Positions 17,754 to 26,891 are shown, counted from the first letter of the stretch. The stretch is DNA of 64,000 nt from Natrinema sp031626495 (GCF_031626495.1 NZ_JAMQOJ010000005.1:248001-312000); one strand, 5' to 3'. Notes: a model not told the origin generated them from the letters alone. Numbers and translations are program-made.

Positions 17754-18671
17754 ATGAGCGTAGATAAGAAGACGTTCGTCTATTCGGACACCGGTCACAC
17801 GAACGGACCGTTTTACACCGATCGCCGGTCGCTAGAGACGGTACGCGAACGGATCGTCGCCGACATCGAGACGACCGTCGCCGACGCCGATGCCGAAGGG
17901 GTCGTCGTCGCGATGAGCGGCGGCATCGACTCGACGCTGACGACGGCGCTGGCGGTCGAAGCCGTCGGAGCGGCAAACGTCCGCGGGCTGGGTCTGCCCT
18001 GCAACATGACCGATACGGCCCACGTCAGCGACGCCCGCACGATCGCGGACGGAATGGGGATCGATTTTCAGGAGATCCAGTTGCGACCGCTGCTCGAGGC
18101 CTTCGAGGAGACCGTCGCGAGCGAGCTCGAGCCGCCGGCGGCCGACGCGGACCGGCCGAACGAGCGCAACCACGAGATCGGCAACGCGACCGCGCGGCTC
18201 CGGATGGTCGCGGCCTACTACGCGGCGAACCGCGGGTCGCACGTCGTCCTCGGCACCGCGAACCGCTCGGAGGTGTTGCTCGGCTACTTCACCAAGCACG
18301 GCGACGGTGCGGCCGACGCCTACCCGATCGGCGACCTCTACAAGACGGAGGTCCGCGCGATGGCCAAACACATCGGCCTCCCCCGCCGAATCGTCAGCAA
18401 GGAGCCGACGGCGGGCTTCTGGGCCACCCAGACCGACGCCGGCGAACTCGGCGCGCGCTACGACGACATCGACCCGCTGCTCTACCGGCTGGTCGAGGAG
18501 GGACGAACGGTCGACGAAGCCGCCGACGAACTCCGGATCGACCGCGAGACCGCCGACGAAATCGCGTCCCGACACGCCGGAACCGCCCACAAACGATCGA
18601 TGCCGCCGACGCCGGGGATCGCCGGCCGCGGCGATACCGGGACCGTAGACGGCGCGGACGGACTCGAGTGA
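17754..18671 (+). CDS. nadE: NH3-dependent NAD+ synthetase
   Basis: The enzyme converts deamido-NAD (nicotinate adenine dinucleotide) with ATP and ammonia to NAD+. The 305-residue protein has the ATP-pyrophosphatase P-loop MSGGIDSTLT near residue 54, the GTANRSEVLLGYFTKHGDGAADAYPIGDLYKTEV block characteristic of NadE in two adjacent parts, and the KEPTAGFW motif. There is no N-terminal glutaminase domain, hence ammonia-dependent. A roughly 30-residue N-terminal extension and an acidic C-terminal tail (RGDTGTVDG) are lineage additions. Confidence 0.93.
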   Translation: MSVDKKTFVYSDTGHTNGPFYTDRRSLETVRERIVADIETTVADADAEGVVVAMSGGIDSTLTTALAVEAVGAANVRGLGLPCNMTDTAHVSDARTIADGMGIDFQEIQLRPLLEAFEETVASELEPPAADADRPNERNHEIGNATARLRMVAAYYAANRGSHVVLGTANRSEVLLGYFTKHGDGAADAYPIGDLYKTEVRAMAKHIGLPRRIVSKEPTAGFWATQTDAGELGARYDDIDPLLYRLVEEGRTVDEAADELRIDRETADEIASRHAGTAHKRSMPPTPGIAGRGDTGTVDGADGLE

Positions 18672-18711
18672 AGCGGCTCCCGCGTTTCCGCTCGGCGGAT
18701 CCGGGCGCGAT

Positions 18712-19125
18712 TCAGCGCTCGCGGTCGTCCGCGTACATCCCCGGGTTTCGCCACCAGAACAGCCCCCACGCCAGCAGGAAGCCGACGGCCATCGCGATGA
18801 TGTCGAGCAGGACGGTCGGCAGCCCCAGATCAGCCACGGCGACGAGCGCCATCGCCGCCCCGATCGCAGCCCCCGTCACGACGAACAGCACGTCACCGAC
18901 GATTTTCGTCCGTGAGGCCTCCCAGTACGCCTGTCGGTCCTCGTCGTACCAGATGCCGACGTAGATCACCACCGGCGACATGGTCGCGATGACCGTGATC
19001 GTCCGGTACGTCTCCGGGAAGACGGCCGGCACGAGGACGAGCAGATTGAGCAGGTTCGCGACTAACACGGCCAGAAACAACCCGATCATCAGCCAGCCCC
19101 AGCGCGGCAACCGCTCTTTGTCCAT
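18712..19125 (-). CDS. Four-helix membrane protein, unknown function
   Basis: This 137-residue hydrophobic protein starts at the ATG at 19125; a GTG five codons earlier is possible. It has four helices with a short loop YVGIWYDEDRQAYWEASRTK after the second, and a C-terminal WWRNPGMYADDRER. No transport or enzymatic motif is visible. It is downstream of, and in the same direction as, the small winged-helix regulator (gap 44 bases), so the two may be cotranscribed. Confidence 0.65.
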   Translation of the reverse strand: MDKERLPRWGWLMIGLFLAVLVANLLNLLVLVPAVFPETYRTITVIATMSPVVIYVGIWYDEDRQAYWEASRTKIVGDVLFVVTGAAIGAAMALVAVADLGLPTVLLDIIAMAVGFLLAWGLFWWRNPGMYADDRER

Positions 19126-19169
19126 ACCGGAGACGATCACCGCTGGAAAATAATGCTACCGCTCGACCG

Positions 19170-19463
19170 CTACTCCGCGCAGCAGGCGTCCTTCTTCGGG
19201 GACTCCTCGACGCCGTTGCCGTCGGCCGCGACCGGCTCCTCGAGCCGGTAGAGACTCTGGCGAGCGTCCGCAAAGTAGATGTCCTCGTCGACGATTCCGA
19301 TCTCCTCGAGTCGCTCGAGCGCGTACCGAACTGTTCGGGCCGAGAGCATCGATTCCTCGACGATCTGTTTCTGGGTCAGCGGCCCGTCGTACTCGAGAAC
19401 CTTGAAGACGAGTTTCGCACTCGGTGGCAAGTCTTCGATCTCCTCCCCGTCGGTCTCTGCCAT
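19170..19463 (-). CDS. Small winged helix-turn-helix regulator (MarR/TrmB-like)
   Basis: The 97-residue protein is nearly all one winged helix: PPSAKLVFKVLEYDGPLTQ, then the recognition helix region MLSARTVRYALERLEEIG and a wing (DEDIYFADARQSLYRL). The C-terminal tail contains a Cys-Cys pair (KKDACCAE) that could sense redox state or metal. The ATG at 19463 follows a TATA box at the expected distance. The AGGCTCAAC element shared with the bop promoter lies directly upstream of this TATA box, which makes autoregulation and cross-regulation a testable idea. Target genes are unknown. Confidence 0.8.
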   Translation of the reverse strand: MAETDGEEIEDLPPSAKLVFKVLEYDGPLTQKQIVEESMLSARTVRYALERLEEIGIVDEDIYFADARQSLYRLEEPVAADGNGVEESPKKDACCAE

Positions 19464-19488
19464 ACTACGAATCGAAAGGCCCCAGCAG

Positions 19489-19504
19489 TATAAAAGTTGA
19501 GCCT
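19489..19504 (-). promoter_or_regulatory. Promoter of the winged-helix gene: TATA box plus AGGCTCAAC
   Basis: On the minus strand TTTTATA (19489-19495) is preceded without a gap by AGGCTCAAC (19496-19504), 33-41 bases before the ATG at 19463. In the bop promoter the same nonamer is 32-40 bases before the ATG. Confidence 0.6.
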
Positions 19505-19688
19505 TACCCGAACGGAAATCGGTATATATTACTACGTCTTTTCGCGGGTACGATTTGGTCTGAGCCCTCGAGCGGCGAGATGTCAAAATTGCGTCCGACG
19601 GGACGACACATATATGTCGTAGAGACTGTGCCGATATCGGACGCGTTCGATCGGGAGGGAACGACCCATCGGCGACCGGCCGAGGTAA

Positions 19689-21299
19689 TCACCCCTCGCC
19701 GATCATCCGGTCTTCGTCCTCCCACTCCTGCCGGCGCAGTTCGTACTTCTGGGTCTTGCCGGTCGCCGTCTTGGGGAGCTCTTTGACGTATTCGATTCGG
19801 CGAACGGTCTTGTAACTCGCCAACCGGTCGCGGGTGAACTGGGTTAGCTCGTCGGCCGACACCGGCGGGTCGTTCGGATCGTCGTTCGACGGCACGACGA
19901 ACGCCTTCGGCGTCTCGCCCCACTCATCGCTCGGCGCGGGAATCACCGCCGCGTCCGCCACTGCGTCGTGGTCGAACAGGGTGTCCTCGAGTTCGATGCT
20001 CGAGATGTTCTCGCCCCCAGAGATGATGATGTCCTTCTTGCGATCCCGGATGGCGATCAGCCCGTTCTCGTCGACCGTCGCGAGGTCTCCCGTGTGGTAG
20101 TAACCTTCCACGCGGTCGTTGAACGCCTCGTCGGTCTCCTCGGGCTTGTTCCAGTAGCGGTCCATCACCTGATTGCCGCGGACGACGATCTCGCCGAGCG
20201 TCGCGTCGTCGCGGGGGACGTCCTCGCCGTCCTCGTCGACGACCCGGACCTCGGTGCCGAGGACGCCCATCCCCTGTCGCTTCTTGATCTCGAAGCGGTT
20301 CTCGTCGTTCATCAGCCGCTTGGCGTCGGAGATGGTGATCAGCGGTCCCGTCTCGGTCGCGCCGTAGAGATGCTTCAGGTACCAGCCGAAGCGATCCTCG
20401 ACGGCCCGGATGGTGGCCTCCGGCGGCGCGCTGCCCGCGGTCGTCACCCGGACCTGCTTGTCGCCCATCATCTCGGGCTCGCCCTCGCTCTCGTAGTAGT
20501 CGATCAGCTGATTGAGCACCGCTGGCGCGGCACAGAGGAAGGAGACGTCCTCCTCGCGGATCGAATCGACGACCTCGTCGGCGTTGACCCCGCGCGTACA
20601 GACGTGGGTCGCTCCCATACCCGTCACCGCGTAGATGTGGCCCCAGCCGTTGACGTGGAACATCGGCAGCGTCCACAGGTAGGTGTCGTCGTCGGTGATC
20701 TCGTGGTAGATCGACATCAAGTACGCGTGGACGGTCTCCGTCCGGTGGGTGCGACAGACCCCTTTCGGATCGCCCGTCGTCCCCGAGGTGTAGTTGATCG
20801 TGATGATCTCGTCCTCGCTCATCTCGGGTTGTTCGAACTCGGTGCCAGCCTCCTCGAGCGCCGCGTCGAAGCCCTCCCAGTTACCCTCCACGGCGTCGAC
20901 GTCGTTCGTCACGAACGTCTCCGTCGGCACGTCGTCGCGGATCGCCTCGATCTTCTCGGCGTACTCGTAATCGGCGTAGATCGCGTCGACCCCCGCGTCC
21001 GAGAGGATGTACTCGTAGTCGTTCGGTTCGAGTCGGTAGTTCAGCGGCGTGTGGACCGCGCCGAGCTGCATCGCACCGAAGGCCGCCTCGAGGTGGTAGT
21101 GGGTGTTCGGATCCAGCACCGCCACACGGTCGCCCTTCTCGATGCCCCGCTCCTGGAGCGCCGCCGCGAAGCGGTCGGCGCGCTCGCCGAACTCCGCGTA
21201 GGTGTACCGGTCGCCGTCTACCCCGACGATCGCCTCCTCGTCCCCGTAGTAGGTGCGAGCCTGCTCGAGGAAATCCGTGACAATGAGTGGCGTTTCCAT
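19689..21299 (-). CDS. Fatty-acyl-CoA synthetase (AMP-binding, class I)
   Basis: The enzyme activates a fatty acid with ATP and CoA through an acyl-adenylate. The 536-residue protein has the P-loop YTSGTTGDPKG near residue 174, the PMFHVNGWG motif typical of the medium/long-chain AMP-binding branch, YGATETGP, and the hinge segment YYHTGDLATVDENG followed by RKKDIIISGGENIS. The catalytic lysine is in KTATGKTQKYELR at the C-terminus. The ATG at 21299 is preferred over a TTG three codons upstream. It stands alone, so chain-length specificity cannot be read from context. Confidence 0.9.
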   Translation of the reverse strand: METPLIVTDFLEQARTYYGDEEAIVGVDGDRYTYAEFGERADRFAAALQERGIEKGDRVAVLDPNTHYHLEAAFGAMQLGAVHTPLNYRLEPNDYEYILSDAGVDAIYADYEYAEKIEAIRDDVPTETFVTNDVDAVEGNWEGFDAALEEAGTEFEQPEMSEDEIITINYTSGTTGDPKGVCRTHRTETVHAYLMSIYHEITDDDTYLWTLPMFHVNGWGHIYAVTGMGATHVCTRGVNADEVVDSIREEDVSFLCAAPAVLNQLIDYYESEGEPEMMGDKQVRVTTAGSAPPEATIRAVEDRFGWYLKHLYGATETGPLITISDAKRLMNDENRFEIKKRQGMGVLGTEVRVVDEDGEDVPRDDATLGEIVVRGNQVMDRYWNKPEETDEAFNDRVEGYYHTGDLATVDENGLIAIRDRKKDIIISGGENISSIELEDTLFDHDAVADAAVIPAPSDEWGETPKAFVVPSNDDPNDPPVSADELTQFTRDRLASYKTVRRIEYVKELPKTATGKTQKYELRRQEWEDEDRMIGEG

Positions 21300-21507
21300 A
21301 CGCAGCAATTTTTGCGGAACCAGCTGATACGTATTTCGTTTATTATCTATCGTTCGGAACTGCCAGTGAAAACAACAGTCAGGGTTGCGGAGACGGCGGG
21401 CCGAATCGATGCGGGAAGCGACGCTGCTTTCGGAGGGAGGCGCGATAGACGCCAGCTACGCGAGAACGGGAACCGAGAGACGGCCTCGAGAGCGGCGACG
21501 GAACCGG

Positions 21508-22767
21508 TCAGAGCCGTTCCCAGACTTCCTCGTCGTCATCGAAGTCCGGCTCGTCGGACGAGGTGAACGCCTCACCGCCCTCGAGTTCCGAGAGATCCTC
21601 GGCGGAGAGATCTCCGTCATCGACTCCGACGGGCGACTGTTCCTCGAGGTCCATCTCCGGCCAGGCGGTTTCCTCCCAGAGGCCGCGGTCGCTGTAGTAG
21701 TAGACGACGCCGTCGTTGACGACCGCGAAGAGCCCGCGCTGCTTGTCGTGGACGACGCGCTCGTTGGTGTCGATGGCGACGTCGACCACGTCCTCCAGCG
21801 TGTCGAGCGAGACGTGGTAGTCGCCGATCCACATCGGGATCGACCCCCGGGAGATCCACTCGGCGTAGCGCTGTTCGTGAACCGCGCGCCGAGCGGCGTC
21901 GATGTCCGTCGGCGAGCGTCGGGCGACGACAACGGCGCCGGCGAGCGAGAGCGTCCCGAGCACCGACAGCCCGCCGATCAGCGCCGGGCTACGGGATTCG
22001 GTCGTCCGCTCGACGCCGCTTTGATAACTGTGGGTCGCCGAGTCGGACAGCGAGCCGCCCACCCAGTACGCGTTCCCGGTAATCTGCAGCGGTGCGGTCG
22101 ACGTCAGCGTCCCCGCCTGGCGACCGGTCTCGTAGGTGACGCGAAGCTCCATCGTGAGCGAGACCGAGCCGATGCCGCTGACCTCGCGCTGGAGTCGCTG
22201 CTGTCGCTGGCGGTAGTCTTCGATATCGATGGTCGCCTCCGACGTGGCGACGCCGTCCTCGACCGCCGGTGACTCGCGCAGCACCCGGTGGGTCTCGTTC
22301 CAGAACGTCGATCCGTCCCGGGTCGCCTCGTATCGAAGGACGAGTTCGTGCGTGATGTTCGCGTCCTCGAGCGAGCCGCCGGTCGTCTCTCGCAGTCGCG
22401 TTTCCGGCGTGACCGTCAGCTCCGGCGAGGCGTTCAGTACGTAGACGGAACTGTCCGTGAGCCGCTCGCCCTCGTTCCAGAGCGTTCCGTTCTCGGTAAC
22501 GACCGCGCTCGTCCCCACGTCGGTCGTGACGCGTTCCTCGCCGAACTGCGGCGCGGTCGTGGTCTCCGGATTCGCGACGGCCCAGCCGCTCGCGCCGATG
22601 GCGAGCACGCCGACGACGGCCAGCACGATCACGATCGACCGACCGCTTCGTGCGAGCAACAGGTCGAGCCGCGGGTTATCGATCACTCGTGGGACACCTG
22701 CCGAGTCGCGATTGGTCCTGCCGTCCGCTCGCCCGGTTCGGCTCGCGGGACGCCAGTCCGCGGGCAC
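21508..22767 (-). CDS. DUF5305 membrane protein of the surface-fibre/signal-peptidase cluster
   Basis: The 419-residue protein has an N-terminal transmembrane helix (GRSIVIVLAVVGVLAIGASG), an external beta-rich domain of about 200 residues matching DUF5305 (TYETGRQAGTLTSTAPLQITG), a second helix (ALIGGLSVLGTLSLAGAVVV) and a cytoplasmic acidic C-terminus. The topology resembles an accessory or anchoring protein rather than an enzyme. GTG at 22767 is the first start; GTG at 22686 (MIDNPRLDLLLARSG) is an equally sensible one. It lies 79 bases downstream of the signal peptidase gene in the same direction. A TTATAAT box (about 22811-22817, minus strand) could give it an additional promoter. Confidence 0.8.
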   Translation of the reverse strand: MPADWRPASRTGRADGRTNRDSAGVPRVIDNPRLDLLLARSGRSIVIVLAVVGVLAIGASGWAVANPETTTAPQFGEERVTTDVGTSAVVTENGTLWNEGERLTDSSVYVLNASPELTVTPETRLRETTGGSLEDANITHELVLRYEATRDGSTFWNETHRVLRESPAVEDGVATSEATIDIEDYRQRQQRLQREVSGIGSVSLTMELRVTYETGRQAGTLTSTAPLQITGNAYWVGGSLSDSATHSYQSGVERTTESRSPALIGGLSVLGTLSLAGAVVVARRSPTDIDAARRAVHEQRYAEWISRGSIPMWIGDYHVSLDTLEDVVDVAIDTNERVVHDKQRGLFAVVNDGVVYYYSDRGLWEETAWPEMDLEEQSPVGVDDGDLSAEDLSELEGGEAFTSSDEPDFDDDEEVWERL

Positions 22768-22846
22768 GGTCGAGTACCGGGATAATCACGGATGAATGAT
22801 GGAAATCTACCATTATAAGCATAGTGGCTTTTCCACCCGCCGTCGA

Positions 22847-24022
22847 TCACTCTCGGAGCCACTTGCGAAGCTTGCGCTGAAGACGGGTCGAGAGTGGGAC
22901 GTGATCGCCCGGCGTCCGAAACCGGACGTCGCCGCTGCCGAAGATCACGAGGATGAGCGCGACGGAAAGACCGACGATGACGCCGTTGGCTGCAGCGATC
23001 GCGGCGAGCGGGTGGACGCCGTGGAGCCAGACTAACACCTGTGGCGGCAACACGGCGAGATAGCGGTACTCGCCGAGGTGGCGCGTGTATTCCCCGGTTT
23101 GCTCCGGTGCGGAGAGCCGCACCGTGGTTTCGCCGCTCCCCCGAACGCCGACCGTCTGCCACTCCGGCGTGGCCTCGATCCCGCCGCTCTCAGCGTCGTG
23201 GACGACCACCACGGGCAGGTAGCCGGCGTTGTCGACGGTGCGCGTGAGTTCGGCCGTCGCACCAGGCGCGACGATCTGCGGATCGTCACCGGGCGACTCG
23301 GTACTGACGAGTCCGTACTCGTAGGTGCCCGACGGGACGACCATCGCCGCGGTCGCGAACGTAACGAAGACGAGCAAGACGAGTCCGAGCGCCGTCCAGA
23401 ACGCGATCACGTTCTCGCGGGAGCGACGTCTGGTCGTCTCGCGGTGTTGCGGCCCGAGGCGCTCGAGGACGGTGCCGAAGCCGAGCAGGGCGACGCCGAC
23501 CGCGACCAGCATCGATCCGAGGCTGTTGGAGGTAGCCGTCGCGGTCACGCCGACGATCGGTGCGACCGTCCCGTAGGCCCGCTCCGCGATTCCCTGAATG
23601 GCCGTGACGGCGGCTCCGAGGTGGGGGATCGTTACGACCGTTCCGCGGATCTGGAGGGCTTCGGCGACGATCTGTCCGTCCTGGACGGGCGGTTCGCCGC
23701 CGTCCTGATCGGTAAACGGGTTCGCATCCCCTTTCGTGATGTACCCGTCGTCGGTCTCCCTGACGACGCGGTGGGTCGTCAACCCGCCGTCGTGGAGCTC
23801 TCTGGCCTGATAGACGACGACGTCGCCCTCCTCTACGTCGCCGGCGACGACGCTTGGGATCGCGACGAAGCCGTCGCCAGCGTCCATCGTCGGCTCCATG
23901 CTGCCGGTCGCGACGTAGCCGAGGAGAATCGGTTGCCCGAGGAGTTGGCCGACCAGCAAGAGGACGACGACCAGCGCGACGACGAAGCCCAGTCCCCGCT
24001 TGAGGAGGTCGGCGGCAGTCAT
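22847..24022 (-). CDS. Signal peptidase I, archaeal Sec11/SipW type, with fused external domain
   Basis: This membrane serine protease removes signal peptides from exported proteins. The catalytic Ser is in GYVATGSMEPTMDAGD (near residue 41). The general base is His in TTHRVV, as in the ER-type/SipW class, instead of the bacterial Lys, and the conserved Asp is in GYITKGDANPFTD. The family core ends near residue 215. The remaining 175 residues form two more helices around an external beta-sandwich-like domain (TVDNAGYLPVVVVHDAESGG), an unusual extension. The cluster of DUF1102 secreted proteins around it suggests a dedicated peptidase, as SipW is for TasA. Confidence 0.9.
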   Translation of the reverse strand: MTAADLLKRGLGFVVALVVVLLLVGQLLGQPILLGYVATGSMEPTMDAGDGFVAIPSVVAGDVEEGDVVVYQARELHDGGLTTHRVVRETDDGYITKGDANPFTDQDGGEPPVQDGQIVAEALQIRGTVVTIPHLGAAVTAIQGIAERAYGTVAPIVGVTATATSNSLGSMLVAVGVALLGFGTVLERLGPQHRETTRRRSRENVIAFWTALGLVLLVFVTFATAAMVVPSGTYEYGLVSTESPGDDPQIVAPGATAELTRTVDNAGYLPVVVVHDAESGGIEATPEWQTVGVRGSGETTVRLSAPEQTGEYTRHLGEYRYLAVLPPQVLVWLHGVHPLAAIAAANGVIVGLSVALILVIFGSGDVRFRTPGDHVPLSTRLQRKLRKWLRE

Positions 24023-24085
24023 AGGCGAGGTGCGAGGACGGTCATGGTTGGCTGACGGTTCGGCTTTACTATGAGTCTGCTCCAG

Positions 24086-24092
24086 TATAAAG
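24086..24092 (-). promoter_or_regulatory. TATA box upstream of the signal peptidase gene
   Basis: CTTTATA on the minus strand lies about 65 bases before the ATG at 24022, within the 170-base gap to the CARDB gene. It suggests that the peptidase and DUF5305 genes have their own promoter. Confidence 0.45.
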
Positions 24093-24192
24093 CCCGCGAG
24101 AGTTCCGACGATGACGGCTCGAGTTCGAGAGCCACGAGTGAGTCACCGTACCCGAACCGTTGCCGGCGATCCGTCGACGATCGCGGGGACGG

Positions 24193-25341
24193 TTATCGAA
24201 GGATCGCCCAGCGACGGTTCGCCGTCACCGCGAGGAACAGCAGCCCCGCCGTCGCCGGCGGCGCGAGCGCTGCCGTCGTCGACGCCGACAGCTCCCGGTT
24301 TCGAATCGCAAACGGTCCGGGTTCCTCGACCGTCACCTCCCCCGCAGCCACCCCACTGACTGCGATATCGTGCGTCCCCGGCTCGGCGAAGGCCCGCTCG
24401 AAGGTCACCGTCCGCTCGCCGTCGGCCGGGATCGAGACGGCCCGACTCTCGACGACGATCCCGTCGACCGCCAGCTCGAGCGTGCGATCGACCGGCGCGT
24501 CGGTCGGATTCCTGACTGTCGCCCGGATCATCGCCGACTCCCCAGCGGTGACCGTCGCATCGTCGACGGAGGCGTTGACCACCTCGATCGGCGGCCCCTC
24601 GACGGTCACCCGCCTGCTCCCGACCCCCTCGACCCCGACCTCGTACGCGCCCGGCCAGTACATCGTCCGCTCGAACGCGACCGATTTCGTCTCGCCGGGT
24701 CGGAGCTCGAGCGTCCGCTGATCGACGACGGTGCCGTCGACCGTTAGCGCTGCCGTGGTCGTCCCCGTCTCGTCGCCGTAGTTGTGGTACGTGGCATTGG
24801 CCGTCAGCGTGTCGCCGGTCTCGAGCGCCGTCGGCGAGACCGTGAGGTTCGTCCCCGCGATGGCCGGTTCGGAACCGGATTCGGGCGCGGTTTCGTCGTA
24901 CTCCGCGACGACCGAGAACGTCTCCGTCCCGCTCTGGGCGGTATGAGTGTCGATTGCGACGCCGATGTGGGCAGTCTCGTCGGTCGATAGCTCGAGCGGG
25001 TCGGATTTACTGATCGTGTCGGTCGGATCGCCACCCCTGTAGAACGCGAGTCCCGCAACGTCGTTCTCGATCCAGACTCGCTCGACATCGTCGTCAGTGA
25101 CGGTGATCGTGAAGACGTTGCCCGCGCGCGTGACGGCGTCGTCGTTTAAATTCTCGAGATCGAGCCTGAGTTCGCCGTCAGAGACGGTCGCATAGTCTCC
25201 GTTGGGTCCGGTGGACGGAGTCAATTGAAGACCGTCCGCCGCGTCGGTCTCACTTCCGGCGTCTGTGATGACCGCCGCACCGGTCGGGACGGTGACTGCG
25301 AAGGCAGCAAAAACGACCAATACGGCGAATCGGGAGACCAT
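24193..25341 (-). CDS. Secreted surface protein: DUF1102 domain plus two CARDB-like repeats, C-terminal anchor
   Basis: The 382-residue protein starts with a Sec-type signal (FAVLVVFAAFAVTVPTGAAVI). Residues about 35-150 follow the DUF1102 pattern (GDYATVSDGELRLDL then VTRAGNVFTITVTDDD). Two tandem immunoglobulin-like CARDB repeats follow (about 160-255, LTVSPTALETGDTLTANATY; and 258-345, IEVVNASVDDATVTAGESAM). A C-terminal hydrophobic helix (TTAALAPPATAGLLFLAVTA) ends in basic residues and probably anchors it. It is 39 bases downstream of the next DUF1102 gene, so both are probably one transcript. I infer a surface adhesin or fibre accessory protein. Confidence 0.8.
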   Translation of the reverse strand: MVSRFAVLVVFAAFAVTVPTGAAVITDAGSETDAADGLQLTPSTGPNGDYATVSDGELRLDLENLNDDAVTRAGNVFTITVTDDDVERVWIENDVAGLAFYRGGDPTDTISKSDPLELSTDETAHIGVAIDTHTAQSGTETFSVVAEYDETAPESGSEPAIAGTNLTVSPTALETGDTLTANATYHNYGDETGTTTAALTVDGTVVDQRTLELRPGETKSVAFERTMYWPGAYEVGVEGVGSRRVTVEGPPIEVVNASVDDATVTAGESAMIRATVRNPTDAPVDRTLELAVDGIVVESRAVSIPADGERTVTFERAFAEPGTHDIAVSGVAAGEVTVEEPGPFAIRNRELSASTTAALAPPATAGLLFLAVTANRRWAILR

Positions 25342-25380
25342 TAGTCTATTAGCGGTTCAGAGGTCGAGCGGTGATTATGG

Positions 25381-25893
25381 TCACTGAGTGCGTTCGGCCT
25401 CGATAGTGATCGTTGGCTCCCCAGAATCCAAGGAGGTGTCACTTGTGTTGAGAGCGATTCCGAGTGTTTTCGTATCAGTTTTAGACAAAGTCTCAAGATC
25501 CGCAAGGTTATCGGAACCGAATGTGCTGGGGCGCCCGTCTGTCGCGTTATAGACTTCGACGGCACTGTGATTGCTGTATGCCGTTACGGTGATCTGTTCG
25601 TTATCGTTGTTGGACACGTTCAGAACGTCGTCGTAGTATATCTTCGCGTTGTCATTGGCGTTGTCGAAGTGGAGTTTCACTACGCCATTACCTCCGTTGG
25701 CATCGGTTACGTTGTAGTGATTAGCATTATCATTGATGGCGAGCCCGAGCGCGGCGTTTGCATCGCCGGTAGTATTCACGGCCACAGTTCTGTCCGCCTC
25801 AACCTGACTGAACGCACCCGAAGCGATGAGCATCCCGCCGAGGAGGATCGTCGTTCCAAGCACGAACAGCACATTGCGTCGATTCAGTCTCAT
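25381..25893 (-). CDS. DUF1102 secreted protein, candidate fibre subunit
   Basis: The 170-residue protein from the ATG at 25893 has a positively charged start and hydrophobic core (RRNVLFVLGTTILLGGMLIASGAFS) in two parts, followed by the DUF1102 signature VEADRTVAVNTTGDANAALG. The layout resembles SipW-dependent signal sequences (Gly-Gly before a small hydrophobic end). The mature part is about 140 residues, Asn/Thr/Asp-rich and beta-type, with no cysteine. GC content is clearly lower than in neighbours, suggesting recent or diversifying sequence. I infer a TasA/AbpA-like self-assembling subunit; this rests on family analogy. Confidence 0.8.
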   Translation of the reverse strand: MRLNRRNVLFVLGTTILLGGMLIASGAFSQVEADRTVAVNTTGDANAALGLAINDNANHYNVTDANGGNGVVKLHFDNANDNAKIYYDDVLNVSNNDNEQITVTAYSNHSAVEVYNATDGRPSTFGSDNLADLETLSKTDTKTLGIALNTSDTSLDSGEPTITIEAERTQ

Positions 25894-26319
25894 GATTATT
25901 ATCTGATTTCTCACCACTCTGATGAACGTACGCGACGGTTTACCAGCGTGGTTCTTACCCGATCCAATGAACGTCACCTACTTTGTATTGAGTGGCCGGA
26001 ACTGTCGAAAGACCGGCCATACCGCCGTTCAAGCCGACCCTGAACACCTGTCGAGGCGGCCGGTCGGTGAGCGGTTCTGAAACATCGCCGGTGAGACTCG
26101 CGTAGCATCGATCGAAGGTCAACGAGTTGCGCTCGTGGTTCGAGAACGGGTCGAGATTCGCGACCGAAAGCGCCACGCCGTTCTACCGCCACCGAAAGAC
26201 GGTTTCGACCGCCGGTATCGGAAACCCGACTTGAAATCGCGTACTCGATTATCATCACCTAGCTCGTCGGCAACAAGCGTTATGTATCAGTAGAACTGTT
26301 ATTCGTACTGATTAGGGGG
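25894..26319. other. Divergent intergenic region of the DUF1102 cluster
   Basis: The 426 bases separate the leftward DUF1102 operon from the rightward regulator operon. TTATGTAT at 26280-26287 is a TATA candidate about 33 bases before the DUF7344 start. A minus-strand frame of 73 codons (25955-26176) reads plausibly but has no recognisable motif and no acidic bias. A regulator-binding site is expected here but I cannot point to a convincing palindrome. Confidence 0.4.
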
Positions 26320-26889
26320 ATGGCGACCAGCGAGAGCCAACCGACGACAACCGGGACTGCGGGGCAGAACGAGCAGTCGCGAGAAGGCGAAATTTTCGAT
26401 CTATTGAGCAATCAGCGTCGCCGGTACGCCATCCACTACTGCAAACGTGAGGACGAACCCGTCACGCTGGGTGATCTCGCCGAGCACGTCGCTGCCTGGG
26501 AACTCGATAAAGAGATCGAGGAAATCACTTCAGCGGAGCGAAAACGCGTCTACACCTCGCTGCAGCAGACGCATCTGCCGACGCTCGAGCGCGCGGACGT
26601 GATCGAGTTCGATGACCGAACGATCGAACTCACCGACGAGGCGGCTCGGCTAGACGTCTACCTCGACATCGTGCCTGGCGATTCCGTCCCATGGGGGGTC
26701 TACTATCTGGGCTTGACGGCAGTTGGATCGGTCGTGATGGGTGGGTTGTGGCTCGAGCTGATCCCGACTGAGACGATATCGGAGCTCGGCTGGGCGACGC
26801 TGGTGTTCGCGCTGTTCGCCGTTTCGGCCGTCGTCCACGTGGGTCAGAACCGGCGAATGCGACTCGGAGAGATGGAGCGACCGCCGTGA
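26320..26889 (+). CDS. DUF7344 winged-helix regulator with C-terminal transmembrane pair
   Basis: The 189-residue protein has a haloarchaeal DUF7344 helix-turn-helix domain (IFDLLSNQRRRYAIHYC near residue 25, VTLGDLAEHVAAWE, then RKRVYTSLQQTHLPTLERADVIEFD). Two hydrophobic helices follow (VYYLGLTAVGSVVMGGLW and ATLVFALFAVSAVVHVG), so the DNA-binding domain would be tethered to the membrane. Its stop codon touches the start of the downstream secreted-protein gene (ATG 3 bases later), so they are one operon. I infer local control of the surface-protein cluster. Confidence 0.82.
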   Translation: MATSESQPTTTGTAGQNEQSREGEIFDLLSNQRRRYAIHYCKREDEPVTLGDLAEHVAAWELDKEIEEITSAERKRVYTSLQQTHLPTLERADVIEFDDRTIELTDEAARLDVYLDIVPGDSVPWGVYYLGLTAVGSVVMGGLWLELIPTETISELGWATLVFALFAVSAVVHVGQNRRMRLGEMERPP

Positions 26890-26891
26890 CG

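Noticed and set aside
25955..26176. 73-codon minus-strand frame in the divergent region
   Set aside because: No motif, no acidic bias and no good start context; it lies in the expected regulatory region of the DUF1102 cluster.
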